From positions 713,001 through 777,000 of the forward strand of contig CM003429.1 of NCBI GenBank assembly GCA_000331325.2: 64,000 bases of DNA, in the 5' to 3' direction. Shown one piece after another: positions 38,261 through 50,088 of this stretch; within the stretch, counting starts at the first letter, position 1; every line of letters starts with the position of its first letter. The stretch is from Crithidia fasciculata. Its lineage: Eukaryota > Euglenozoa > Kinetoplastea > Trypanosomatida > Trypanosomatidae. Both the position numbers and the translations under genes were made by a program. A model generated the notes under the pieces. It made no database searches, was not told the DNA's origin, and saw only the letters and a program-made list of their open reading frames with translations.

Positions 38261-38791
38261 TTACTCGCACGTCGTTCGCAGCAGCACACAGCTAAGCAGA
38301 ATCACACCCACCGCACAGGCCACCGTCTGCGCGTTGGCACACGTGCACGACGGCACGGAGATGCTCGACGTCTTGGCCAGCGCCGTCTTCGTTTGCGACG
38401 ACGGTGACGTCCCACAAGATGGCAGCGGCACCTCTCCTGTTTCCTCTGCTGTCGGCGCAGATGCCGAGCGGCGAGAAGAACGCCTCGTGACACCATTTGA
38501 GTCGTCTTCAGAGCTCGTACGATCCGACAGCGAAGCACTCATCCCACTGCACCTGCAGGTGGCGGAGAAGACGACGGCTGTCAGCAGCTCGTGCAGCACA
38601 CGCCGCTCCTCTGCTGTCGGCGGGTCGGCGTCGGTGTCGTCGACGTCGTTTAACATCGCGTCCGTCATGAAGGGAACGGCTCCGCTGCCGTCGCAGTCGA
38701 CGTGGCGAAATTTGGGGTCTGTGAGGCTGTGGGGGATGAAGAGGTGGCGGCCGTGCACGCGGACGTGCGTGAGCGGCTCCGTTGCGGACAT
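38261..38791 (-). CDS. hypothetical tail-anchored membrane protein, 176 aa
   Basis: No family recognised. The protein starts MSATEPLTHVRVHGRHLFIPHSL. The N-terminal ~85 residues are mixed and acidic in the middle (DVDDTDADPPTAEE). A Ser/Thr-rich, probably disordered linker follows. The last ~20 residues (TVACAVGVILLSCVLLRTTCE) form a single hydrophobic segment with only a few residues after it. This is the layout of a tail-anchored protein, with the bulk in the cytosol and the C-terminus in the ER, mitochondrial outer or glycosomal membrane. There is no N-terminal signal peptide. Which membrane cannot be told from sequence. Confidence 0.65.
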   Translation of the reverse strand: MSATEPLTHVRVHGRHLFIPHSLTDPKFRHVDCDGSGAVPFMTDAMLNDVDDTDADPPTAEERRVLHELLTAVVFSATCRCSGMSASLSDRTSSEDDSNGVTRRSSRRSASAPTAEETGEVPLPSCGTSPSSQTKTALAKTSSISVPSCTCANAQTVACAVGVILLSCVLLRTTCE

Positions 38792-39959
38792 CTCTCGTCG
38801 CTGCGTGTGTGTGTCTGTGTGTTGCGGTGACGGGCAGAGCAAGAGAGGGAGAAGGTGTAGGCGCGTGCTGCCTTCCTCCTCTTTCGTATATATGCTGTGT
38901 TGCGAGCTACGTCACGAGTCCCTTTTGTTGTAAAGGAGAAGAAAAAATGAACAGGGTGGTTGGTGTAAGTAATCTTATTTCTAAAAAAAAAGTAGAAACC
39001 GTCGGTCGAAGGACGTGAGGGAGGACGGAAGAAAAGAAAGAAAGACAGACGTAGAGAGAGAGAGTGAGAGTTTGTGTGAGCGAGTGGTTTCACGACGTGA
39101 GTGATGACGCCGTCCATGCCACATGTCAAGAAAGGAGGCAAACACCACAGCACATGCATCGTCCAGCACGAGGGACGTAGGGAACAGAGGCAGTGGAAAG
39201 AAGGCGTTCTCGCGTTGGCTGCTTCCGCACCATTCATCTTCTGCGACGTAGAAAAATGGTGGGAAAGATGCTGCAAACGCGAATGCCCTTCGCGCATCAG
39301 CAGTGGCGTCTTTTAAAAATGTGCCACGTCGCGTGCGAGCGTTCACACACAAAGACAAGTTCTTGAAGGAAGACTTGGCTGCTGCACATTTTTTTATTGC
39401 ATGTCACTAAATCTCTTTCTAGATGTGGGTGAACTGTACGGCTACATCGAGTCGTAGGTCACCCTTGCATTCGAAAGTACCCGCGGACAACACATCTGGG
39501 CTCTCAGAGAGCGCAGAAGAGAGAAAAAGAGGGGACGCACTTAACGATCAGGGCAGCAGCTGCTACCGGGCTAGCGGAGAACATCATCCTCATCATCATC
39601 ACCACCTACCGTCGAAGGATAGATGATAGAAAAAAAAAAGCAAGTGTTTCTAAGTATACAAGAAAAAAGGGGGAAGAGGAAGAGAAGGAAGAACAAAAGA
39701 GAGAAAGGGGGAGGAAGCAGAACCCCATTGTATTTTACATGGTGCGCGACTCAACCAGAAATGACCAACAACAACACGAACAACAAAATCGAGAGATTGT
39801 GAGTGTGTGACAGCGGTAGTCTTGACGGCAGGAAGATGCGAATTTTTCTTTTCTTCTTCCGTGCTGACGCCGTCCATCGATTCTCTACATCTCACCACAC
39901 ACAAGTACAGACACACACAATCACAAAACAAACAGCGTAGCGGATTATCACTTACCACC
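38792..39959. other. intergenic spacer
   Basis: About 1.2 kb with a short CAT repeat near 39582-39602. Open frames here are short and of biased composition. No gene supported. Confidence 0.6.
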
Positions 39960-42215
39960 TCACGACGGCGGCGAGCGGTGCGGCTTCGAGGCCCACGAGC
40001 TCAGCGTGTCCGTCTCACTGACCACGAGACGCCGCAGCTGCATGTTCTGCGCATCCACGCGATCGGCGTAGGACGTGACGAGCTCGAGGTGGCGCTGCAT
40101 CCACTCCGCGAGGTGCGCGGACACGTTCAGCCGTGTCACCTTTACAGGGCAGCCGTAGCGAGCATAAGGACACACGACACCACCCTCATGATCGCCACCG
40201 CCGTTAAGCGCGTCTTGCTCGGATAGGCGGTCATCCTCTGCGGCTGCTGTGTTCCATCTCCGACCCGCACCGGGTGCGCGTTGGGAGGAGGGCCGGTCGA
40301 TAAAAGACGCGGTGCTTGTCAGCTGCCCCACCGAGTTCTCGGCCGAGTGTGCGCGTGTGTACTTCTGCGTCGTGCTGACATCCGTGTCGCCGCCGGCCAC
40401 CGCGAGGACGCCATCGAGCTGCTGGTGCGAGCTGCGAGCCGAGGAGGCGCCTGAGGAGGCGGCGCGCGCATTTGGGCCGGGTGGAACGGCGTTGATCGCA
40501 CCCGACTCCACATTGATGGTGGAGAGGGACGAGCCACCGTTGCCCTCGTCCGCCGCCACGTCCACCGTGAAGACGCTGCTGCCGCCTGCGAGTCCGACCG
40601 CGCTGTTCGTCACGCTGCCGCCCACAGAAGCCCGCACCGCCATCACCGTCGGCTGCCGATTTGGGTTGCGCAGGCAACTCGCGACGTGTGCGTCGAGGCG
40701 GCGTTTGCGGAAGAACTGAAGGCAGAAGGGGCAGGTGACCTTCATCGCGTCGCACGTCTGCTCATGTGCGGCTAACGTCTGTCGCGAGTACAGCCCAGCG
40801 CAGTAGCGGCACTTCACCTTCGCCTCCGTACACTCCTGCTGCAGGTGGCGCTCCATCAGCTGGCGGGGCACGAGAAGCCCACAGCCGGCGCAGCGTGTCG
40901 GCAGACGTGCGCAGCGGCGGGAGTGACTGTTCAGCTCCCCGCGCAGCATGCGCTCGTTGCAGTGGGGGCAGCGCATCGGCGCCTCTTTGCATTCCGCAAT
41001 ATGCGCGTCCAGCTCCTGCTTGTCAAAGCCCTGCCGGCAGTGGGGGCAGGAGGCGAGTTGCCGCTTGCAGACGTGGCGGTCACCAATGAAGATGGGCTGC
41101 CCACACGTCTTGCAAGGAATGGGCCGCACCCCGTTGTTTGGGTTGGCCGGCCCCTTCAGTTCCTTGATGCGGTCGGCGTAGCGGAGGGTGTTGAGGGTGT
41201 CCTCGCAGTGGCTCTGGCAGGGAGAGATGGTGGCGATGACGCAGGTGCGACAGCGGCCCATGAAGCTTTCGCGTAAGATTTGCGTCAGCTTGGAGCCGCG
41301 AAATGGAATGTGGCGCTTCCGCATCGACATGGCGCGGATACACTCCTTGAGAGCGAGCAGCGACTTGTTGATCTCCGCCCCCTCGCGTCGCGTACGCGCA
41401 TCCGTCTCGGCCGTGTCCGACGCCCGCTCACTGCCCGCTAGATCCACAAACGTCATGCGTCCCTGTTGTTGTTGCTGCTGCTGTCCGTCACCGCTGTCAG
41501 CTAAAGTGAGCTTGATCTCGAGTACGGCGTGCGATCGGGAGCTGCGGTCGTTGGCGTGTGTCGTGCCAATCGCGCGCAGCTGCTGTCCACTCATCATGAG
41601 TGTGTTGACGTCATCCACAGAGCGCACCGGCTGCTCTGTGAGGCCGACGATATGTATATTCTGGTACTCGTCCTGCAGCATCTTCACCTCGGCGCGATCG
41701 TTCAGCAAGTCGTAGAGCTTCGCCCCGTACACCTCGTAGAAGCTGGCCGACATGGACCCCGTTGTCATGGACAGCAGCTCCGTCACGGCGAGACTGTAAA
41801 GCCCTGGCGTGGCGCCGTTCCCCAGCATCGTGTACGTCTTTCCACTGCCGGTCTGGCCAAAGGCAAAAATAACCGCCCCGCCGCCCTCGCGGACGCTCTG
41901 CAGCAAGGGCTGACAGCAGCTGCGGTAGACCTCCTCGTTCGTGGACAACTCCCCAAAGACGTGGTCGTAGCTAAAGCTGCTGGGTTCGATAAAGGGCGTG
42001 AGGTCGAGCTTCGTGCGGGGCTCGTACACCGTCACGGTGGAGCCGCCGGCGTCGTCGCAGCGCACCACGTCGTTCTCGTCCTCCTCGCGTCCTGAGATGC
42101 GGATGCGCTTGCGGACGGCGACGGTGATGGTGGAGTTGACGTTGAGGGCAGTGGACGGCGCGAAGCTCGTGGACCGCTCCGGTGAGCGGCGCATCGCCTC
42201 CTCCTCCCTCGACAT
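39960..42215 (-). CDS. kinesin-13-like motor with TRAF-type zinc-finger tail
   Basis: A 751-residue kinesin. The motor domain (about 29-353) has GQTGSGKT (120-127, P-loop), NDRSSRSH (222-229, switch I) and DLAGSE (258-263, switch II). Phrases such as GAEINKSLLALKECIRAM, SKLTQILRESFMG and LNTLRYADRIKELKG resemble kinesin-13, the microtubule-depolymerising class. Its class-specific KVD in loop 2 appears here as KLD (69-71). After the motor comes a Cys/His array (about 366-515) with repeated C-x2-C...H-x3-6-C units such as CPHCNERM and CPFCLQFF, like TRAF-type zinc fingers. A final Cys/His-containing segment (CPYARYGCPVKVT) precedes a C-terminal helix. The motor lies almost at the N-terminus, unlike the internal motor of classical kinesin-13. 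The tail probably binds a partner or target site. Confidence 0.92.
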   Translation of the reverse strand: MSREEEAMRRSPERSTSFAPSTALNVNSTITVAVRKRIRISGREEDENDVVRCDDAGGSTVTVYEPRTKLDLTPFIEPSSFSYDHVFGELSTNEEVYRSCCQPLLQSVREGGGAVIFAFGQTGSGKTYTMLGNGATPGLYSLAVTELLSMTTGSMSASFYEVYGAKLYDLLNDRAEVKMLQDEYQNIHIVGLTEQPVRSVDDVNTLMMSGQQLRAIGTTHANDRSSRSHAVLEIKLTLADSGDGQQQQQQQGRMTFVDLAGSERASDTAETDARTRREGAEINKSLLALKECIRAMSMRKRHIPFRGSKLTQILRESFMGRCRTCVIATISPCQSHCEDTLNTLRYADRIKELKGPANPNNGVRPIPCKTCGQPIFIGDRHVCKRQLASCPHCRQGFDKQELDAHIAECKEAPMRCPHCNERMLRGELNSHSRRCARLPTRCAGCGLLVPRQLMERHLQQECTEAKVKCRYCAGLYSRQTLAAHEQTCDAMKVTCPFCLQFFRKRRLDAHVASCLRNPNRQPTVMAVRASVGGSVTNSAVGLAGGSSVFTVDVAADEGNGGSSLSTINVESGAINAVPPGPNARAASSGASSARSSHQQLDGVLAVAGGDTDVSTTQKYTRAHSAENSVGQLTSTASFIDRPSSQRAPGAGRRWNTAAAEDDRLSEQDALNGGGDHEGGVVCPYARYGCPVKVTRLNVSAHLAEWMQRHLELVTSYADRVDAQNMQLRRLVVSETDTLSSWASKPHRSPPS

Positions 42216-43225
42216 TTGGCTAAGGAAACAACAACAACAAAAAAAACTAAGAGAAAGAGAAAGAACGAGGTGTATCGAGATTGAAATTGTGTTGTTTAAA
42301 AAGCAGCAATGTGTGTATCAGTGTGTAGGTACGTGTGCGTGCAGGTGAGGAAGAGATTGCGTCGCTGCTGTGCTTGAGCTGGAAGCCGCAGCCGTCACGG
42401 CGCCGTGGTGCTCGTGTTGAGCAGTTTGAGAAGGAAAGTCAACCTGCTATCGCTGCAGCGTGCGTGTGTGTGTGTGATACAAGGAAAGTGGCGGAGAAGG
42501 AGGAAAAAAAAAGAAGAGATGAATCTCATCAGGCATGTGAAGAATGCTCAGGGAAGTTATACAGGTTTCTCTGCTATCGGCACGATGTGGAAAGCTGCTC
42601 AGCAACAATCAGAAACTGTTCACAGAATGATGACTCAAGGGAGACTTAAACTCATCATCGATGCCGACAAGAAGAAGCCTGTATGCTCTTATGAAATAAG
42701 AAAACGTACTCGGCAGCAGCGACATCACCAACATGGATAGGAAAACCTTTAGTTTCCCGTGACTGCTGCCTGGTGCGCTGGTGCAACGCAGCCCATCTTT
42801 TTATCTGTAAATTTCTTTTAGATGCTGACATGCTATAAAGGCACGTGTCTGTAAAAGTTTTGACGCGTGTGTGTCGTGTGTGGATGCAAAAAAGCAAAAG
42901 GGCCCAACATTTCTCTCTCTCTCTCTCATTCAACCACGCCACCGCAATGCCTCTCGTCCCGACAACACAGCAACGCCTATGGACGAGGAGCGACTGAAAA
43001 AAAAAGGTTTCATCATTTTACCCGACTTGTCTACCGCAACGCAGGCACACATCAGAAGAAAAGTCTATCCACCCTCCCACACGTTTATCCTTCTGTGAAC
43101 GGTGCATTTTGCGGCAAAAGCAAGGAGTCAACCAACAGCTATCACACAAAGCATCATCGACAAGAGAGAAGCGATGCACTTTTCTCCTTCAATCTCCCCT
43201 TTCCTCACCTCTCTCAAACACGTTC
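42216..43225. other. intergenic spacer
   Basis: About 1 kb. It includes the kinesin 5' flank, with sense-strand pyrimidine runs and AGs at about 42220 and 42249. No gene seen. Confidence 0.6.
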
Positions 43226-44014
43226 TTACTCGTCGGGGATGGTGTTCTTCGCCTTGGGGCTCATCGGCACCATAAAATTGTCGTTCAACGCCCACCGCCG
43301 CCGCGACCAGTACGGCTTCTTCCGCTCCATCGAGATCGCGTCCGAGACGAAGGCAGCGGGGTCGTACGTGGCAAACATCGTGTTCGGCTCCAACGACTCG
43401 CCGGCGTGCTTGTTGGCCAGCCCGACCGGTGTCTTACCCGTCTCGTTTGCGAATCGTTCCTCCACCACACGCGCGATCATGTCCGCCGGTACGGCACGCG
43501 GTGGCCGGCCAAACTCGTCCACGTCCTCCAGGAAGAGGGGCATCTCAGGGTCCCAGTCGCGCTGCTCCGGCGTGCCGGGAATGCGTGGCAGCAGCTCCTC
43601 CTCCTCGAAGCGCTCAACCGTTGCAGCAGCGCGGATCAGCTGCACGAGCAGGTGGTCCTGATGGTGCTTAAAGGCAAAGCGATGCCCGCTGATGCTGGAC
43701 GGCGTGCCGTCTGTGTACTCGTAGTCGGCGATCTCGCGAGAGGGACCGAAGGTGCCGAGGCGGTTGCCGTTGCCGTGGTGATACATCCACTCGATGTGGG
43801 TCTTGCGAAAACGGGGCCGCGGCAGGGGGAAGGCAGAGCGTGCGTTGGGGTAGGCCGGATTGGCGCCTGGGGCTGCCCAGGCGTTGTTGCGGGTGCCACT
43901 GTGATTTGTGCGGACCTCAGAGTAGAGGCGTGTAGTGGTCTGCAGCGCGACAACCGTCGCCACCGCCGTAGCTGAGGTGTTGAGGCGTGAGGGGACACAC
44001 CCGAGACGGTACAT
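43226..44014 (-). CDS. probable mitochondrial protein, 262 aa, unknown function
   Basis: I do not recognise a named family. The N-terminus MYRLGCVPSRLNTSATAVATVVALQTTTRLYSEVR is basic, hydroxylated and free of acids until residue 33, which predicts mitochondrial import. The rest is rich in Pro, Arg, His and aromatic residues (PRPRFRKTHIEWMYHHGNGN, GHRFAFKHHQDHLL, KKPYWSRRRWALNDNFMVP), the kind of extended, charged sequence common in trypanosomatid mitoribosome or respiratory-complex accessory subunits. That role is only suggested by composition. The protein ends KNTIPDE. The ATG at 44012-44014 is the first in frame. Confidence 0.72.
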   Translation of the reverse strand: MYRLGCVPSRLNTSATAVATVVALQTTTRLYSEVRTNHSGTRNNAWAAPGANPAYPNARSAFPLPRPRFRKTHIEWMYHHGNGNRLGTFGPSREIADYEYTDGTPSSISGHRFAFKHHQDHLLVQLIRAAATVERFEEEELLPRIPGTPEQRDWDPEMPLFLEDVDEFGRPPRAVPADMIARVVEERFANETGKTPVGLANKHAGESLEPNTMFATYDPAAFVSDAISMERKKPYWSRRRWALNDNFMVPMSPKAKNTIPDE

Positions 44015-44562
44015 CGCGCGTGTGTGTGTGGGTTCCTACGTGTGTGCACTCTAGAGTACGTAGTGTGTATGTGATGTAGTAGGGTGTAGGTGTTAGAGGA
44101 GATGGGAGTGTAGTGTGATGGAAGTGGCGAGGCAGAAAAAGAGAAAGAAAAGTGAAGAAAAAGTGCACTACACATATGTAATCATAGTCATAAATATTTG
44201 TGTTTTTTTAGTTAATGTCAAGACGAAAGCACTGCTGCTTCTCTTTTCCCAAACTTTCCGTACCCTGAACTGCAGCAGGGATCAACTGTCCCTCAAGCTC
44301 CGCTCTTTAAGCAGGTCCACTGAAGATGCTGTCGACCCACCACGCTGCGTGACTTCTTTGACTACATCAAGGAAGACCAGAAACAAACAAAAAAAGCAAG
44401 TAGAAGGGGTCGTATGTTGAAAGACTTCCCCTGCTTCTCATCATCTTCTTGCTTCAAAAAACTTTCTAGATTTGTCAGGTTTTTCCTTCAGTTGTTGTTG
44501 TGGGTGCGTCACCGCCCCGTTCTTAATTCTCCCTCTCTTTTTCTCTCCGGCTCGCCACCGAC
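44015..44562. other. intergenic spacer
   Basis: Short spacer with GT-rich and AG-rich stretches. No gene seen. Confidence 0.6.
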
Positions 44563-45990
44563 CTACTCGATGTCGAGGGCTCTGTGAATAATTGGAAACT
44601 TTGCGTCGTCCGTCAGCAGGTCGCCACGTTTGTAGCTGAACAGCGGGCCGTGCGAGTCACGCGAGGCCCACGAGTTGCGCTCACCGTCAAACACACACCG
44701 GTCCGGAATAATCGCGAGGCAGTAGTTCGCCACCCGCACCTCCGGTGCCGTCATCACCATCGTCTTTGACGCCTGCGCAGGCCCCAGCAGCGTTGGCAGC
44801 AGCCCCGCCACTGAGTAGTGGTTCAAGAAGAGCGCGGCACCCGGCGCGAGGGGCGGCACCTCCACCACGGGCAAGTGGGACAGCTCGGGTATGCGCCGCA
44901 CCACCGCACCCATGTCGAAGGCACCACCGGTGAGGAAGCGGTCCATTTCCTTCCCATCCTGGGAGATGCGGCGCACGACGTGGTGCGAGCCGGGCATCGC
45001 CACCAGCTGCGCGCGAGCCGCCCTGTCTATCTCTCCCCCGTCTGGAGCTGACAGCCCGAGCTGCACACTCATCGCTTGCGGATGCGCGAAGTTCGCGCCG
45101 ATGGCCGCGCAGCTGAGCGGGATGCCGTTCGTCAGCGGCGAGTCCTGCACGGCGCTATCGCTGTACACACGCAGCAGCACCTCACCAGAGAGGTGGCCAG
45201 CAGCCTCCCCAACTCGACGGCCAACGTCACCGGAGATGGAGAGGGCGAGGGCTCGCAGCTCGGGTGAGGACTGCGCCAGCCACCCCCACGTCCGCGGCCA
45301 GTTTTGCATGAAGCGCATCGCCTCGTTCACGTGGTGCTCGTGCCGGATCTCGCTCTCCAGCTGCCCACTGTCGCGGTACTGCTGAAAGCCACGCTTGAGG
45401 TCGTCATAGGTGTAGCTCTGTGCAAGGTTGCGAAGGCGCTCGTCGGACATCGTTCCCGCGTACTCCTCCTCCTCGCTGACGTGCTGGCGAATACGCTTGT
45501 ACGTGTAGTACCGGTCGCGTGCTTTCGCAAGCCTGCGGTACGCCCGCTCAACGGCGCGCTGGTTCTTGAACTTTAAGTGGATCTTTTCTGTGTGGACGTC
45601 GAAGCTGCGCTGCTCATCCGATGCCGCCGCCTGCTGCACCTGCTCGGGCGAGAGCGGGCCACTGCCAAAGCCCATCTCCGTCACCACACGCGGACTCGCC
45701 GACTGTGCTGCGGCTGCTGCTGTTGCGTGGGCTGAACCCGGACGCGCCTGTGTGTGCAGCTGCGCCTTGATGCCGGTGGTGGCGCCGTGTTGGTGCTGCG
45801 GGTCGATCCCGGGGAAGAGGGCATCACCACGCTGTCGCGCCGCCGCGTTGCAGAGCGTTGTCAGCTGCTGCAGCGGCGTGGTGGGCAAGAAATCCTTGAC
45901 AAGGAGAAGGCCGTAGTGGCGGTAGGCTCGCACCGCCTCCGCGGTGAGGAGACCGCTGCGGCCCTCGACGATGCACCCTTTAAGTAGCAT
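44563..45990 (-). CDS. phytanoyl-CoA dioxygenase-like protein, iron ligands apparently missing
   Basis: A 475-residue protein. The start (LLTAEAVRAYRHYGLLLVKDFLP, about 14-36) resembles the opening helix of the PhyH family of Fe(II)/2-oxoglutarate oxygenases. PGSHH (333-337) and FLNHYSVAGLLP (388-399) fit the later part of that fold. The position where PhyH enzymes carry the HxD iron pair (before PGSH) seems to read PLSCAAIGANF, without His or Asp. Between about 130 and 240 there is a helical insert (RAVERAYRRLAKARDRYYTYK). If the alignment is right, this is a non-canonical or inactive oxygenase fold. The start ATG at 45988-45990 has an AG two bases upstream on the sense strand. Family assignment is moderate, from motif reading only. 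Confidence 0.55.
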   Translation of the reverse strand: MLLKGCIVEGRSGLLTAEAVRAYRHYGLLLVKDFLPTTPLQQLTTLCNAAARQRGDALFPGIDPQHQHGATTGIKAQLHTQARPGSAHATAAAAAQSASPRVVTEMGFGSGPLSPEQVQQAAASDEQRSFDVHTEKIHLKFKNQRAVERAYRRLAKARDRYYTYKRIRQHVSEEEEYAGTMSDERLRNLAQSYTYDDLKRGFQQYRDSGQLESEIRHEHHVNEAMRFMQNWPRTWGWLAQSSPELRALALSISGDVGRRVGEAAGHLSGEVLLRVYSDSAVQDSPLTNGIPLSCAAIGANFAHPQAMSVQLGLSAPDGGEIDRAARAQLVAMPGSHHVVRRISQDGKEMDRFLTGGAFDMGAVVRRIPELSHLPVVEVPPLAPGAALFLNHYSVAGLLPTLLGPAQASKTMVMTAPEVRVANYCLAIIPDRCVFDGERNSWASRDSHGPLFSYKRGDLLTDDAKFPIIHRALDIE

Positions 45991-47962
<1,972 letters not shown>

Positions 47963-49474
47963 TTACAGCTCCTCCGTCGCGTCGTTCTTGCGGTGCTGGT
48001 GCTGCAGCACGTTCTGGTAGTACTCGTACTTGGCCGAGCTGCTGTCGCGCTTCAAAATGTCCATCACCGGGCCCATGCACATCTCGAAGTGGCGGCGGTT
48101 CAGCTTCGCCGTCGTCACCGGCGTGATGGCGACGACGTCGGCCACCGTACGGTGATTGTTCAAGAACTCCAGCTCGCCGATGTGGTCGCCGCTCGCGAAG
48201 TTGCACACCTTCGTCTCCTTGCCCTCGGCATCGCGGCCAATCACCTCGACCTCGCCTTCGATGATGATGTAAAGCCACTCGCCCTCCTCGTCGTAGTGGA
48301 TGATGTAGTCGCCGGCCTCGAACTCGTCGCTCGTCAGCGCGTCGGCGATCTGCATCCGCTCGTAGTCGTCGAGGCTCTGCAGAAAGGGTACCTTGGTGAG
48401 CATCGCGACGTAGGTCTCGCGGCGGCGGATGCAGGAGCCCATCACGAGGTTGCGGTAGGTGTCGCGGTCCAGCACCCAGGCCACCAGCTGCTCCGTGCAC
48501 ACCTTCACCGTGGCAACGGCAGGGGTGTCGTAAAGCAGCTCCAGCTCACCCACGGCGGTGCCCTCCGTCTTGAGGAACACCTTCTGGCCCTCCTTGATGA
48601 TGTCCGCCTGCCCGCTCTGGATTACGTACAGCTTGTTGCAGTTCTTCTCGCCGTACTCAATAATGCACTCATCCTTCACGAACTCCTCGCGGTACATCGC
48701 ACCGGCCACCGTCTGGATGTCCCGGCTGGCGAGAAAGCCAAAGAGCACGTTGTGGCGCAGCAGCTCGCAGATGAGCTCCGTCTCTTCCGCACTCTTCTCA
48801 TGCACCGGGGCAACGAAGTTCTTGGCTGCCTCGGGGTCGATGCCCTCCACCCGCACCGTCTGCCGCCGCGCACGGCCACCACCGAGAGCGGTAAGGTCGG
48901 CGTTCATTTGCGTCGGCACCCACGACGGGCCCTCGCCAAAGGCGTTGTCCGGTGCGTCGCTCGTTTCCTGCTCCTCATTCCACAGGTTCGTCGTGTTCTC
49001 CTCGCACTGCTTCGTGATCTTGTTGCGCAGCTCAAAGTCGATGCGGGTGTCGTTGATCACGATGCGGCACATGCGCTTGTTCACCTGCGCGAGAGAGAGC
49101 AGCTTGCGGCCGGCGTAGTTGGATATCGGGTTGTTGCTTAGGTCCAGCGAGTTCACCTTGGGGTGCACCTTCAGCACCTCCACGAGGCGGTCCACCACCG
49201 CGTTGCCCTTCACCGCCTCCTCGTTCAAATCGGAGTTGTACAGCTTCTGATCCGCCGCGTTGAGGAAGCGGAAGTGGCTCAGGTGCTCGATCACATCCAG
49301 CACGGCGAGCAGGCCGCGGTTGCCAACGTAATTGTTGCTCAGGTCGATCTCTTCGATGTCGTCGAAGGTCCTGTGGCTTTGGAAGAAGTCGACCAGGTTG
49401 GGGTTGGGCACCTTCACGCCCTCCTGCTTGCACGCCTGCAGGAAGAGCGAGACGGGGGTATCCTCAGCGGACAT
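47963..49474 (-). CDS. PKAR: protein kinase A regulatory subunit, kinetoplastid type (LRR + two CNB domains)
   Basis: The regulatory subunit that holds PKA catalytic subunits inactive. At 503 residues it matches known kinetoplastid PKAR length. Residues ~1-160 are a leucine-rich-repeat domain (IEEIDLSNN at 40-48, SLDLSNN near 109-115), which replaces the dimerisation domain of animals. The pseudosubstrate-like inhibitor site RARRQT lies at 201-206. CNB-A carries GELELLYDTPAVAT (309-322) and CNB-B GELEFLNNHRTVAD (433-446). In cAMP-binding proteins the phosphate-binding cassette has an Arg at the positions here occupied by Ala319 and Thr443. This fits the reported cAMP-independent, nucleoside-responsive behaviour of kinetoplastid PKA. 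It is also a landmark for synteny with the Leishmania and Trypanosoma region that carries POLIB. Confidence 0.96.
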   Translation of the reverse strand: MSAEDTPVSLFLQACKQEGVKVPNPNLVDFFQSHRTFDDIEEIDLSNNYVGNRGLLAVLDVIEHLSHFRFLNAADQKLYNSDLNEEAVKGNAVVDRLVEVLKVHPKVNSLDLSNNPISNYAGRKLLSLAQVNKRMCRIVINDTRIDFELRNKITKQCEENTTNLWNEEQETSDAPDNAFGEGPSWVPTQMNADLTALGGGRARRQTVRVEGIDPEAAKNFVAPVHEKSAEETELICELLRHNVLFGFLASRDIQTVAGAMYREEFVKDECIIEYGEKNCNKLYVIQSGQADIIKEGQKVFLKTEGTAVGELELLYDTPAVATVKVCTEQLVAWVLDRDTYRNLVMGSCIRRRETYVAMLTKVPFLQSLDDYERMQIADALTSDEFEAGDYIIHYDEEGEWLYIIIEGEVEVIGRDAEGKETKVCNFASGDHIGELEFLNNHRTVADVVAITPVTTAKLNRRHFEMCMGPVMDILKRDSSSAKYEYYQNVLQHQHRKNDATEEL

Positions 49475-50088
49475 CTGTGCAGCTCTCTCTGTGTGTGTGG
49501 ATAGTCGAAAGGGGATCGAGCGATGGTGTCAACGACGAGAGGCAAAGCGCTTGCTCAACTCCAAGGGGAAAGGACGTAAAACGAGAAAAAAATCAGTTGA
49601 TGGATCGCACTGGGTATATTGTTGTGTCGTGCGGCTGCTGATGCGCGTGATTGCGGAAATGCGGAAAAAGAAAACTGGGAGGAAGGCGAGGTGCTCTTCG
49701 TCGAAGGATACTCTACGTATGGGTAGCGAGTGGTGCGGGGAGAATGAGAAGTGAAGGGAGAGAAAGAGATAAGTGAGGTCTGATTGAGTCCATAAAGTTG
49801 CGCGACTACTTGTTAAACGCTGCCAAGTGCTGTCGGCGTCGCAACTTCTCCGTTCTTTCAGTACGCATTGGAAATGAGCAGCGCAAAGAAACGAGTATTC
49901 ACCACCTATTTTATTTTTTAAATAAAGTGATGCCTTTTTACGGAACAAGCGTTAAAAAAAAAAACGCGCACATTCGCATTCATAATCGTCTTTTTTTTTG
50001 GTTCAAAGGGCAACTGTTTTTTTTTTTTCTTAAGAAAAAAAGTTGACACCTCGTGCTTATCACGGCAACGCGGAAATTGCCACGAATC
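49475..50088. other. intergenic spacer
   Basis: Holds the PKAR 5' UTR (AGs close to the ATG) and the 3' UTR of the MYST gene. T and A runs near 49990-50040. No gene seen. Confidence 0.6.
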
